Positions 5,921 through 11,468 of a stretch of 11,468 bases of DNA are shown in pieces. How positions within the stretch are numbered: position 1 is the stretch's first letter; every line of letters starts with the position of its first letter. The notes under the pieces were generated by a model. That model was not told the DNA's origin and did no database searches. It saw nothing but the letters and a program-made list of their open reading frames with translations. A program made the position numbers and the translations under genes. This DNA is from JAEKLB01 sp050249235 (GTDB lineage: Bacteria > Actinomycetota > Acidimicrobiia > Acidimicrobiales > CADCSY01): assembly GCA_050249235.1 (NCBI GenBank), contig JBFWQW010000091.1:1-11468 (forward strand), given 5' to 3'.

Positions 5921-6483
5921 CCGGGCTCCAGCTGCAGGGAGAGCTGGGTGGTCAGCCCACCGCCCGACGGGCCGTCCCCCTCGTCCACCGTGGGGGCCCG
6001 CTGCGCCGTCACCGTCAGCACGCCGTCGTCGAAGATCCACGTTCCCTGACGGGCGTCGGCGGATCCGGGCAGCTGACGGACCGGGCTCGCCACCGGTCGG
6101 TCGGCCAGGGCGTCGGCGTAGAACGCCATCACCTCCCCGACCGTGCGGTCCCGAACCGCGTAGCTCCGCACCACGACCCCTTCGTCGACCTCGGACGCCG
6201 GTCCCAACGGTGTGGCCAACGGCGGGACCGGCACGTCGTCGAGGTCGGCGCCGACGAAGCCGGTCACGCCCGGTGTCACCTGCGGCCCGCCGACGTCGTC
6301 GTCGCCGCACCCGAGGAGGACCAGGGCGAGCGCGGCGACCAGGGCGGCGGGCAGGCGGCGGGCCCGCTCCCGGCCTCGTGCCCCGGCGGCGGTCGCCCCA
6401 CGGGGGCGGCGACGGCGGGCTGCGGTCGTGGCGGCCGACCGGTCCGGCGGGATGTCGGCCACGAGGTGCGTCCTCGGTCGCAT
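5917..6483 (-). CDS. Secreted lipoprotein of unknown function coupled to the HtrA protease
   Basis: From ATG 6483 the product has 188 residues. It has an unusually long Arg-rich n-region (about 43 residues), a hydrophobic segment LPAALVAALALVLLGC, and lipobox LLGC with Cys59, followed by an acidic GDDD linker. The mature domain, about 120 residues, includes VVVRSYAVRDRTVGEVMAFYADAL, a strand-helix unit, then GTWIFDDGVLTVTAQR and a C-terminal strand TTQLSLQLEPG. I do not recognise the family. ATG 6483 is chosen because GAGGG lies 6 nt upstream; the next in-frame GTG is at 6462. The stop codon shares bases with the protease start, so the two proteins are made together. A role as a substrate-recognition or regulatory partner of the protease is plausible inference only. 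Confidence 0.8.
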   Translation of the reverse strand: MRPRTHLVADIPPDRSAATTAARRRRPRGATAAGARGRERARRLPAALVAALALVLLGCGDDDVGGPQVTPGVTGFVGADLDDVPVPPLATPLGPASEVDEGVVVRSYAVRDRTVGEVMAFYADALADRPVASPVRQLPGSADARQGTWIFDDGVLTVTAQRAPTVDEGDGPSGGGLTTQLSLQLEPG

Positions 6484-6489
6484 GACCTG

Positions 6490-6494
6490 CCCTC
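6490..6494 (-). promoter_or_regulatory. Ribosome-binding site of the lipoprotein gene
   Basis: On the minus strand GAGGG is followed by CAGGTC and then ATG 6483, a 6-nt spacing. It supports this start despite the long basic region it gives the signal peptide. Confidence 0.55.
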
Positions 6495-6698
6495 TACCCG
6501 CCCACGTCCCCACGACACGGCCCGCCCCCCCCGGTCGCCATGGGTCGACGGTCGCGAACGGCGCCGGATCCACGGACCGGGCCCTCGACGACCCCGATGG
6601 CCCGGCGCCGTCAGCCTGCCGAGGAGGGCGCCGCAGACGGGTCCGCTACCATCGCCAGGCTTCGTCAGGGGGTTACGCGCCACCTTTCGTGCAATCCC

Positions 6699-6773
6699 GC
6701 CCTCGTAGCTCAGCGGATAGAGCACCGGCCTCCGGAGCCGGTGGCGCAGGTTCGAGTCCTGCCGAGGGCGCCA
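6699..6773 (+). tRNA. tRNA-Arg(CCG)
   Basis: All four arms fold. The acceptor stem is GCCCTCG with CGAGGGC, the D stem GCTC/GAGC around AGCGGATA, and the anticodon stem CCGGC/GCCGG around loop CTCCGGA. The T stem is GCAGG/CCTGC around TTCGAGT. The anticodon is CCG at 6732-6734, reading CGG, a heavily used Arg codon in DNA this GC-rich. The discriminator base is G and the CCA end is encoded (6771-6773). The variable loop is short. The gene stands alone, between a minus-strand lipoprotein gene and the convergent TetR gene. Confidence 0.97.
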
Positions 6774-6784
6774 GAAGCATCTGC

Positions 6785-6806
6785 GACGAGCGCCGCTCGG
6801 CGCGTC
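6785..6806 (+). terminator. Possible terminator after the tRNA (perhaps bidirectional)
   Basis: Twelve bases past the CCA end, GCGCC (6790-6794) pairs with GGCGC (6799-6803) around GCTC. The stem is extended by GAC/GTC across a 2-nt bulge. It lies between the tRNA and the convergent TetR gene (stop at 6838), where a shared terminator is expected. No T run is present. Confidence 0.35.
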
Positions 6807-6837
6807 CTCGCGCTGCATCCCTCCGGCGTGACCGGCC

Positions 6838-7476
6838 TCAGGTGCGAAGGCCGTCGAGGACGAGGTCGAAGCGCAGCGAAAGGCTGTCGCGCAAGGGCGT
6901 GTCGCCGGTGTGGCCGGTCGCCCAGCGGAGCATCGCTTCCATGGTCATGCCGCCGAGGATTGCGCCGAGCTCGGCTGCGTCGACGTCGGTTCGGAGGTGG
7001 CCGGCGGCCTGGGCTCGTCGGAGCACGCGGGTGATGATGAGGCCGAAGTCGACCTTGTCGTCGGGGAAGGCGCCGAGGCGCTCCATGCCGCCGATCGAGG
7101 TGCGCAGGACGAGGGCAGCGAGATCGCGGGGCACCGACTCCATGCGACGGGAGAGCCCGTCGACGAATGCGGCGATCTGCTCGTCGAGATCGCCGTGGCC
7201 CATGGCCCGTTCGACGTCGGCCGCGGTTCCGCCCGAGGTAGCCCAGGTCAGCTCGCCGAGGAGTTGCTCCTTGCTCTCGAAGTGGAGGTAATAGGTGGAG
7301 CGCCCGATGCCTGCGGCCGTGCAGATGTCCTCGACGGTCGTGGTGTCGTAGCCGTTCTCGGTCCAGAGCCGGGCCGCCGCCCGGACGATGGCGGCCCGGG
7401 TGTCGAGCGATCGTTGGCGGCGCAGCAGGGAGCGTCGATAGGGGTTGTCGCTTGTTGTCGCATCGGCTTTGGCCAC
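6838..7476 (-). CDS. TetR/AcrR-family transcriptional regulator
   Basis: The 212-residue protein has a typical TetR N-terminal DNA-binding domain: helix 1 TRAAIVRAAARLWTENGY, then TTTVEDICTAAGIGRSTYYLHFESKEQLL, the helix-turn-helix with the conserved YYLHF-SKEQL end. The remaining ~130 residues are a helical ligand-binding and dimerisation domain of no recognisable subclass. GTG 7476 is preferred over GTG 7482, because GGAGG ends 6 nt upstream of the former but directly abuts the latter. The gene diverges from the amidohydrolase operon across 114 nt that hold a 22-bp gapped palindrome. By analogy with divergent TetR pairs it probably represses both itself and the operon until a pathway ligand binds. 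Confidence 0.93.
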   Translation of the reverse strand: MAKADATTSDNPYRRSLLRRQRSLDTRAAIVRAAARLWTENGYDTTTVEDICTAAGIGRSTYYLHFESKEQLLGELTWATSGGTAADVERAMGHGDLDEQIAAFVDGLSRRMESVPRDLAALVLRTSIGGMERLGAFPDDKVDFGLIITRVLRRAQAAGHLRTDVDAAELGAILGGMTMEAMLRWATGHTGDTPLRDSLSLRFDLVLDGLRT

Positions 7477-7482
7477 GGTCAC

Positions 7483-7487
7483 CCTCC
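7483..7487 (-). promoter_or_regulatory. Ribosome-binding site that decides the TetR start
   Basis: GGAGG on the minus strand is followed by GTGACC and then GTG 7476. The 6-nt spacing is right for the second GTG and wrong for the first (7482), so translation most likely begins two codons later than the longest reading. Confidence 0.6.
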
Positions 7488-7515
7488 GCTGTCGCGCTCA
7501 TGCTGGCGCGGGGCC

Positions 7516-7550
7516 TTGACAGCTCCGAGCCTCCGGCTGCACCCTACTTT
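7516..7550 (+). promoter_or_regulatory. Candidate promoter of the amidohydrolase operon
   Basis: A perfect TTGACA (7516-7521) is the only consensus -35 I noticed in the window. The best spaced -10 is CACCCT (7540-7545, 18-bp spacer). A better -10 by sequence, TACTTT (7545-7550), would be 23 bp away, which is too far for that -35. Either way transcription would begin in or beside the palindrome at 7548-7569. Confidence 0.4.
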
Positions 7551-7569
7551 CAAGACAACAGTCCAGAAA
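7541..7569 (-). promoter_or_regulatory. Candidate promoter of the TetR gene
   Basis: On the minus strand TTTCTG (7569-7564) and TAGGGT (7546-7541) are separated by 17 bp. TAGGGT fits TANNNT. The start of transcription would be near 7534, about 58 nt before GTG 7476. The palindrome at 7548-7569 covers the -35 and most of the spacer, as expected for an autorepressor. Confidence 0.4.
7548..7569. promoter_or_regulatory. Candidate TetR operator: TTTC-N2-GAC-N4-GTC-N2-GAAA
   Basis: The 22-bp site TTTCAAGAC/AACA/GTCCAGAAA is a gapped dyad in which 7 of 11 positions per half match. It is AT-richer than its surroundings and sits in the 114-nt divergent gap between the TetR gene and the amidohydrolase operon. 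It overlaps candidate promoter elements for both. Size, symmetry and position fit a TetR dimer site; binding is inferred. Confidence 0.55.
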
Positions 7570-7590
7570 CTATCCGAGGGGGCGCTGGGG

Positions 7591-8868
7591 ATGGGAACGC
7601 TCGGGCGGGCGATCGACTATCGGCTCTTCGACGCCGACAACCACTACTACGAGCCGGTCGACATGTACGAGCGGTACATCGAGCCGGCCTTCGCCGACCG
7701 CACGTTCGTCACGCGGGAGACGGACGGCGGGACGATGGTCCTGTTCGAGGGGCGGCCTTTCGGGTTCGTGGGTGGCAGGGGAGAGCGGCGGCGGATCCGC
7801 CCGGGAGGCTTGCGGGCGATCCTGCGAGGGGAGCCGGCAACCGAGGACGACGACGTGGACGACAGCTATGCGTCGGACCCGGCAGCCCGTGTGGAGCTGA
7901 TGGACCGGCAGGGGATCGAAGCGACGCTCATGTTCCCCAGCACCGGCGTGACGATCGCCAACGCCATCGGGGATGACCCGAGGCTGCTGGCCGCCCATAT
8001 GCGAGCGTTCAACCGGTGGCTGGCCGACACGTGGACCTTCGACTACCGGCAGCGCATCATCTCACCGGCGATGATCGTCCTCGCCGACTCCGACGCCGCG
8101 GTCGCCGAGCTCGACCGGGTGCTGGCCCAGGGCGCCCGGGCGATCCAGATCCTTCCGGGGCCGGCCCGGTGGTCGACGGCGGACGGGCCGGGCCGGTCGC
8201 CGGCCGACGCCGTGCACGAGGCCTTCTGGGCTCGGGTGAACGAGGCCGGCGTGCTGGTCTGCTTGCACCTCGGCAACGCCGGATACATGGAGCACCACTC
8301 CGCCGATTGGGGCGAGGACCCCGACCCCGACGGCGTCCGATCCCCCGACGGTTCCGGTTCGACGTCGCTCAAGGGGCCGGACGATCCTGGCAAGGGCCGG
8401 TCCGCGTTCCAGTGGACGATGCTCTACCGGGACCGTCCCATCATGGACACGCTGGCGATCCTGATCTACCACAACCTGTTCGGGCGCTTCCCGAACGTTC
8501 GGGTCGCCAGCGTCGAGAACGGCTCGATCTGGGTCCCGTACCTGCTGCGGGTGATGGACAACATGAAGGGCATGGCCCGGAACGGCCCCTGGCCCAACGG
8601 CTACGTCGAGGGACGGCCGAGCGAGGTGTTCCGCAACCACGTCTACGTCTCGCCGCACCACTACGGGGAAGACGTCGGAGGGCTGGTGGACCTGATCGGC
8701 GAGGATCGCGTGCTGTTCGGCTCGGACTTCCCGCACGCTGAAGGCATGTCCGGCGTGGGCGACTACCGCGACCGCGCCGGCGAGCTCGTCGCGCGCATCG
8801 ACCGTCCGGACGACGTGACCTCCAAGGTCATGCGAGACAACGGCCTCGCCGCGATCGGTCTGGCATGA
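7591..8868 (+). CDS. Metal-dependent amidohydrolase (Amidohydrolase_2, ACMSD/decarboxylase-like)
   Basis: The 425-residue protein is a TIM-barrel metalloenzyme of the amidohydrolase superfamily. Near the N terminus it has FDADNHYYEP. In ACMSD this motif is DxHxH, while gamma-resorcylate decarboxylase has an acidic residue in place of the first His; here the pair is Asp16 and His18. Further probable ligands are His226 in CLHLGN and Asp379 in FGSDFPHAEG (with His382). The branch related to ACMSD and gamma-resorcylate or 5-carboxyvanillate decarboxylases cleaves C-C bonds non-oxidatively, but hydrolysis of C-N or C-C bonds cannot be excluded. ATG 7591 follows GAGGGGG by about eight bases. The stop overlaps the next start (ATGA), so this is the first gene of an operon with the SnoaL-like gene, opposite a TetR repressor. 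The substrate is unknown. Confidence 0.9.
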   Translation: MGTLGRAIDYRLFDADNHYYEPVDMYERYIEPAFADRTFVTRETDGGTMVLFEGRPFGFVGGRGERRRIRPGGLRAILRGEPATEDDDVDDSYASDPAARVELMDRQGIEATLMFPSTGVTIANAIGDDPRLLAAHMRAFNRWLADTWTFDYRQRIISPAMIVLADSDAAVAELDRVLAQGARAIQILPGPARWSTADGPGRSPADAVHEAFWARVNEAGVLVCLHLGNAGYMEHHSADWGEDPDPDGVRSPDGSGSTSLKGPDDPGKGRSAFQWTMLYRDRPIMDTLAILIYHNLFGRFPNVRVASVENGSIWVPYLLRVMDNMKGMARNGPWPNGYVEGRPSEVFRNHVYVSPHHYGEDVGGLVDLIGEDRVLFGSDFPHAEGMSGVGDYRDRAGELVARIDRPDDVTSKVMRDNGLAAIGLA

Positions 8869-9401
8869 CCGGTGCGACCGAGGAGCGGGTGACGGCCTGG
8901 CTCGACAAGCTCGAGATCCGTGACGTGCTCGAGCGCTACATGCGCTACAACGACGACCTCGCCGCCGACCGCATCGCCGAGCTCTTCGACGAGGATGCCC
9001 GCTTCCAGATCATGGGCCAGGTGCACGTCGGACGGGAGGCCATCCGATCGTTCTTCGCCCGCACGGGTGCCAACGCCCCACCGTGGCACGAGCCCGGTGA
9101 GCTGTTCCGCCAGCCCGGCTCCGTCCACATCTCGTCGAACCCGGTGATCGACGTCGACGGCGACACGGCCACGGCGGAGAGTGACTTCTGCGTGGTCCGG
9201 CGGGATGGGGACGGCCGGGCGAGGCCCGTCCTCGTCGGCCGCTACCGGGACCGCCTCCACAAGCTCGACGACGGCCGCTGGGTGATCGACACGCGCACCG
9301 GGGTATCGGCGGCACGGCCAGGCGAGGAGGGGACCGACAGCGAGTGGCAGCGGGCGCTGGCGGGCATGAGCGAGGACGACCGCGCCACGATGCGGATCTG
9401 A
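8865..9401 (+). CDS. SnoaL/NTF2-like cone-fold protein (possible dehydratase or isomerase)
   Basis: The 178-residue product has the SnoaL_4-type layout. Helices come first (LDKLEIRDVLERYMRYNDDL), then the AELFDEDARFQI strand, GREAIRSFF helix, SVHISSNPVIDVDGDTATAES strands, and VGRYRDRLHKLDDGRWVIDTRTG as the last sheet. Tyr25 and Asp30 (YMRYND) and His88 (SVHISS) sit like the Tyr/Asp and His used by scytalone dehydratase and the bile acid 7alpha-dehydratase BaiE. This makes an acid-base dehydration or isomerisation role possible; many family members lack known activity. The 30-residue C-terminal extension after TRTG is charged and helical-looking. The start codon overlaps the amidohydrolase stop, so the two are translationally coupled and probably act in one pathway. 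Confidence 0.88.
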   Translation: MTGATEERVTAWLDKLEIRDVLERYMRYNDDLAADRIAELFDEDARFQIMGQVHVGREAIRSFFARTGANAPPWHEPGELFRQPGSVHISSNPVIDVDGDTATAESDFCVVRRDGDGRARPVLVGRYRDRLHKLDDGRWVIDTRTGVSAARPGEEGTDSEWQRALAGMSEDDRATMRI

Positions 9402-9489
9402 CGGGGGACGACGTGACGATGCCGACACCAGCGGCGACGCTCCCGTCCAGGCAGCGGAACGAGACGGTTGCGACAGGGGTGGCGTCGAG

Positions 9490-9945
9490 GTGACCGTCGA
9501 CGTCCGCACCGAGGTCGTCATCGACCGCCCCGTCGACGAGGTCGCCGCCTACGCCGCCGACCCCTCCAACGCCCCCGAGTGGTACGCCAACATCGAGACA
9601 GTGGAGTGGAGGACACCGCCACCGGCGAGGCCGGGCTCCCAGGTGGCGTTCGTCGCCCGCTTCCTCGGCCGGCGGCTGGAGTACACCTACGAGCTCACCG
9701 AGCTCGTCCCCGGCGAGCGGCTCGTCATGCGCACCGCGCAAGGACCGTTCCCGATGGAGACCACCTACACCTGGTCGCCCGGCGGTCCGGCCTCGACCCG
9801 CATGACCTTGCGCAACCGCGGAGAGCCCTCCGGCTTCTCCCGGCTCGTCGCCCCCTTCGTGGCGCCGATGATGCGACGGGCCAACCGCAACGACCTCGCC
9901 GCCATCAAGGCGCTCCTCGAGGAACGGCAAGCCACCGGGCGCTGA
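9490..9945 (+). CDS. SRPBCC family protein, third gene of the TetR-controlled cluster
   Basis: The 151-residue protein is a complete SRPBCC domain: first strand VDVRTEVVIDRPVDEVAAYAAD, SNAPEWYANIETVEW, the central sheet (VAFVARFLGRRLEYTYELTELVPGERL), METTYTWSP, and a C-terminal amphipathic helix from LVAPFVAPMMRRANRNDLAAIKALLEE. It binds a hydrophobic ligand; catalysis is not evident. The GTG at 9490 has AGGGG about ten bases upstream, a weak spacing. It lies 88 nt after the SnoaL-like gene on the same strand with no clear terminator, so it is likely part of the same transcription unit and may bind the pathway intermediate or product. A 26-codon open frame in the gap ends at the start of this gene. 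Confidence 0.9.
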   Translation: MTVDVRTEVVIDRPVDEVAAYAADPSNAPEWYANIETVEWRTPPPARPGSQVAFVARFLGRRLEYTYELTELVPGERLVMRTAQGPFPMETTYTWSPGGPASTRMTLRNRGEPSGFSRLVAPFVAPMMRRANRNDLAAIKALLEERQATGR

Positions 9946-10025
9946 CCGAGGCCGGGCCGCCGGGTCCGGCGGTCACGCGCCGAGGCGACCGGTGACCTCG
10001 ATGCCGTCGGGGACCTGGCCGGTCG

Positions 10026-10325
10026 ACCGACTTCCATGCCGGCAACGTCCTGGCCGGTGAACGCCGACCGTGGCTCCTCATCGACCCCAAGCCCTATGCC
10101 GGCGACCCGCACTACGACGTGCTCCAGCACCTCCTGAACTGCGACCGCTCGTTGCATGCCGATCCGATCGGCCTGCTCACCCGGGTCGCCGACCTGGCAG
10201 GGCTCGACGCCGACCGGGTCCGCCAATGGCTGTTCGCCCGATGCGTCCAGCAGAGCCTGACCGCGGGCCTCAACCCGTGGCCGGCACTCGACCTCGTGCT
10301 CGATCGGCTGCGCGCCCAGCGCTGA
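10026..10325 (+). pseudogene. 5'-truncated remnant of an APH(6)/streptomycin 6-kinase-type phosphotransferase gene
   Basis: One frame reads TDFHAGNVLAG, WLLIDPKPYAGDPHYDVLQHLLNC, then LHADPIGLLTRVADLAGLD and LFARCVQQSL, ending at TGA 10323-10325. This is the C-terminal third of the aminoglycoside/hydroxyurea antibiotic resistance kinase family (APH_6_hur, typically near 280-300 residues). The kept part contains the catalytic loop (Asp of DFHAGN with its Asn) and the metal-binding Asp in IDPKPYAGD. The N-lobe and nucleotide-binding region are gone. Upstream the frame meets a TGA at 9993-9995, and the bases between bear no likeness to the family. There is no start codon at the junction; the first usable one, GTG 10119, would give 68 residues without the catalytic loop. 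It is almost certainly non-functional. The codon pattern remains intact, so the loss may be recent. Confidence 0.85.
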
Positions 10326-10379
10326 CGAGCCCTCCGCCCCGGCGGTGGGAAGCGTGGGCGCGACCTCGCGGCCACGTCG

Positions 10380-11468
10380 TCAGGGCGGTCCCCGGTCGGG
10401 TGGCACGCCACCCTGGGCGCCGCTCCGGGTGAGGGTGCGGGGGGCGGGGCTGGTGTGGTGGGTGCCGTCGGGGGCGGTGACCTCGAAGGTGAGGTCGGGG
10501 AGGAGCTTGGCGTGCCAGCCGGGTTCGTGGAGGTGGTGGTGGTGCCGGACGCAGAGGAGCACGAGGTTGTCGGGTCGGGTGGCGCCGCCGTGCTCCCACG
10601 GTTGGAGGTGGTGGCCGTCGCACCAGTGAGCGGGCCGGTCACAGCCCGGGTACCGGCAGTGCCGGTCCCGGATCACCAGCCCGTTCCACAGCGGGGCCGG
10701 GATCGACCGGGTGGCCCGGCCGAGGTCGAGGATGGTGCTGTCGGCGCCGAGCACGACCCGATGCAACGTGCAGTCGCACACCAGCCGGTCCAACACCCGG
10801 GCCGGCAGGGCCGGCCCGTCGACCACCTGGGCCGACCGGGGGTGTCCGTCGCGGTCGGTGTCGACGATCACGTTGAGATGCGGCCGGTGCCGGCCACCCC
10901 GCTTGGTGTGTTGGTGGTCGAGGAAGTGGCGGCACACGTCGACCAGGGCGTCGGCCCGCCGCTCCGCCGCCGTCCGCACCGGCTCCCCGGGGACGTCGCG
11001 GGTGGCGGCCAGGCGGATGGCGGTGTCGACCACTGCCCCGGCTTCGGCGTCGAGGCTGAACGATGCTTCCCACCGGTTGTCGATGGTCTGGGACAGCTGC
11101 AACGACCGCACCGGCTCCACGCCGGGGTCGGTGCCGTCGGCGTCGACCCGGGCCCGCCAGGCCTGCAACACCGTGACCGTGTCCGCCAACGTCAACCCGG
11201 CCAGCGTCGGGACCAGGTCGGCTTCCTGGGAGGCCATCACGTCCACCGCCCCGTCCGGCACCGCGTGCACGACGGCCTGGACCTGCCCGCCCGACAGCAT
11301 CCCGGACACCGCCGCCTCGGCCACGACCGGGAGGCGGGCCAGGGTGCGGGCGGTGGCCCGCAACCGGGCGGTGTCGCGCCGGTCGATCCCGGCCCGGTCC
11401 CGCAACCAGCCCACCATCGAGGTGGCCCCGTCGGTCTCCCACAGCCCGTCCCGCTCGAACGCATCGAC
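10380..11468 (-). CDS. DUF222 / HNH endonuclease domain protein (13E12 type), N terminus beyond the right edge
   Basis: The visible 362 codons are the C-terminal part of a DUF222-HNH protein, a family present in many copies in actinobacterial genomes, related to the mycobacterial 13E12 repeat proteins. At the right edge the frame reads FERDGLWETDGATSMVGWLRDRAG, typical of DUF222. It continues through LARLPVVAEAAVSGMLSGGQVQA and a helical region. Near the C terminus (about 10530-10660) is the HNH module, with CRYPGC and HWCDGHHLQPWEHGG, then DNLVLLCVRHHHHLHE, which supply the Cys/His metal ligands and catalytic His. The internal ATG at 11417 is not the true start, because conserved sequence continues in frame to base 11468. 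The role of the family is unsettled; nuclease activity is inferred from the HNH module. It converges with the kinase remnant across a 54-nt gap. Confidence 0.92.
   Translation of the reverse strand, partial: VDAFERDGLWETDGATSMVGWLRDRAGIDRRDTARLRATARTLARLPVVAEAAVSGMLSGGQVQAVVHAVPDGAVDVMASQEADLVPTLAGLTLADTVTVLQAWRARVDADGTDPGVEPVRSLQLSQTIDNRWEASFSLDAEAGAVVDTAIRLAATRDVPGEPVRTAAERRADALVDVCRHFLDHQHTKRGGRHRPHLNVIVDTDRDGHPRSAQVVDGPALPARVLDRLVCDCTLHRVVLGADSTILDLGRATRSIPAPLWNGLVIRDRHCRYPGCDRPAHWCDGHHLQPWEHGGATRPDNLVLLCVRHHHHLHEPGWHAKLLPDLTFEVTAPDGTHHTSPAPRTLTRSGAQGGVPPDRGPP

Noticed and set aside
6647..6652. TACCAT upstream of the tRNA as its -10 element
   Set aside because: The hexamer fits TANNNT and the position is plausible, but there is no -35-like sequence at 16-19 bp. 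The tRNA promoter cannot be placed with confidence.
6276..6818. A minus-strand frame covering the tRNA and part of the lipoprotein gene
   Set aside because: It crosses the tRNA-Arg gene in antisense, and sequences such as RQDSNLRH are a well-known spurious translation of tRNA genes.
10335..10346. CCGCCCCGGCGG between the convergent kinase remnant and HNH gene as a terminator
   Set aside because: The stem would need a 2-nt loop, or shrink to 4 bp with a 4-nt loop, and no T tract follows. Short GC complementarity of this kind is frequent here.
1..11468. CRISPR array, insertion sequence, integrase or phage genes
   Set aside because: I saw no regularly spaced direct repeats, no transposase or recombinase motifs, and no terminal repeats flanking any gene. 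The tRNA 3' end is not obviously repeated within the window as an attachment site.

Overview
The window is chromosomal DNA of a very GC-rich actinobacterium. The evidence is strong G/C preference at third codon positions, GTG and TTG starts, TANNNT -10 elements placed just upstream of start codons (leaderless style), an SCO6745-family protein and a DUF222/HNH (13E12-type) protein. A member of Acidimicrobiia would fit, but the class is an inference. There is no integrase, insertion sequence or CRISPR array. The longest stretch without a gene is about 215 nt (6484-6698).

Layout: (1) 1-895, minus strand: the FAD-binding medium subunit of a molybdenum hydroxylase (CoxM/xanthine dehydrogenase type), starting at TTG and overlapping by ATGA the first codons of another gene at the left edge. 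(2) 1076-3569, plus strand: an SCO6745-family protein with a 14-bp inverted repeat folded around its probable -10 element, then an alpha/beta hydrolase with a leaderless-type start, then an SRPBCC protein with an unexplained C-terminal tail. (3) 3479-6483, minus strand: a small lipoprotein in a visibly less GC-rich patch, a second SRPBCC protein, and a translationally coupled pair made of a secreted lipoprotein and a trypsin-like HtrA/DegP protease with one PDZ domain. (4) 6699-6773: tRNA-Arg(CCG). (5) 6838-9945: a divergent regulatory unit. A TetR repressor on the minus strand faces a plus-strand operon of a decarboxylase-like amidohydrolase, a SnoaL/NTF2-like protein and an SRPBCC protein. 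The space between them holds overlapping divergent promoter elements and a 22-bp gapped palindrome that looks like the operator. (6) 10026-10325: a 5'-truncated remnant of an APH(6)/streptomycin 6-kinase-type gene. (7) 10380-11468, minus strand: a DUF222/HNH endonuclease gene running off the right edge.

How the genes fit together: the TetR-amidohydrolase-SnoaL-SRPBCC block is the most coherent unit. It looks like a small inducible catabolic cassette, with a metal-dependent C-C or C-N lyase/hydrolase, a cone-fold dehydratase or isomerase, and a hydrophobic-ligand-binding protein. Its substrate cannot be read from sequence. The hydrolase-SRPBCC pair and the CoxM subunit also fit oxidative catabolism of small organic compounds. 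The HtrA-lipoprotein pair belongs to envelope quality control. I found no clearly new system. The best leads are the putative TetR operator and its cassette, and the inverted repeat that encloses the -10 element at 1017-1022.
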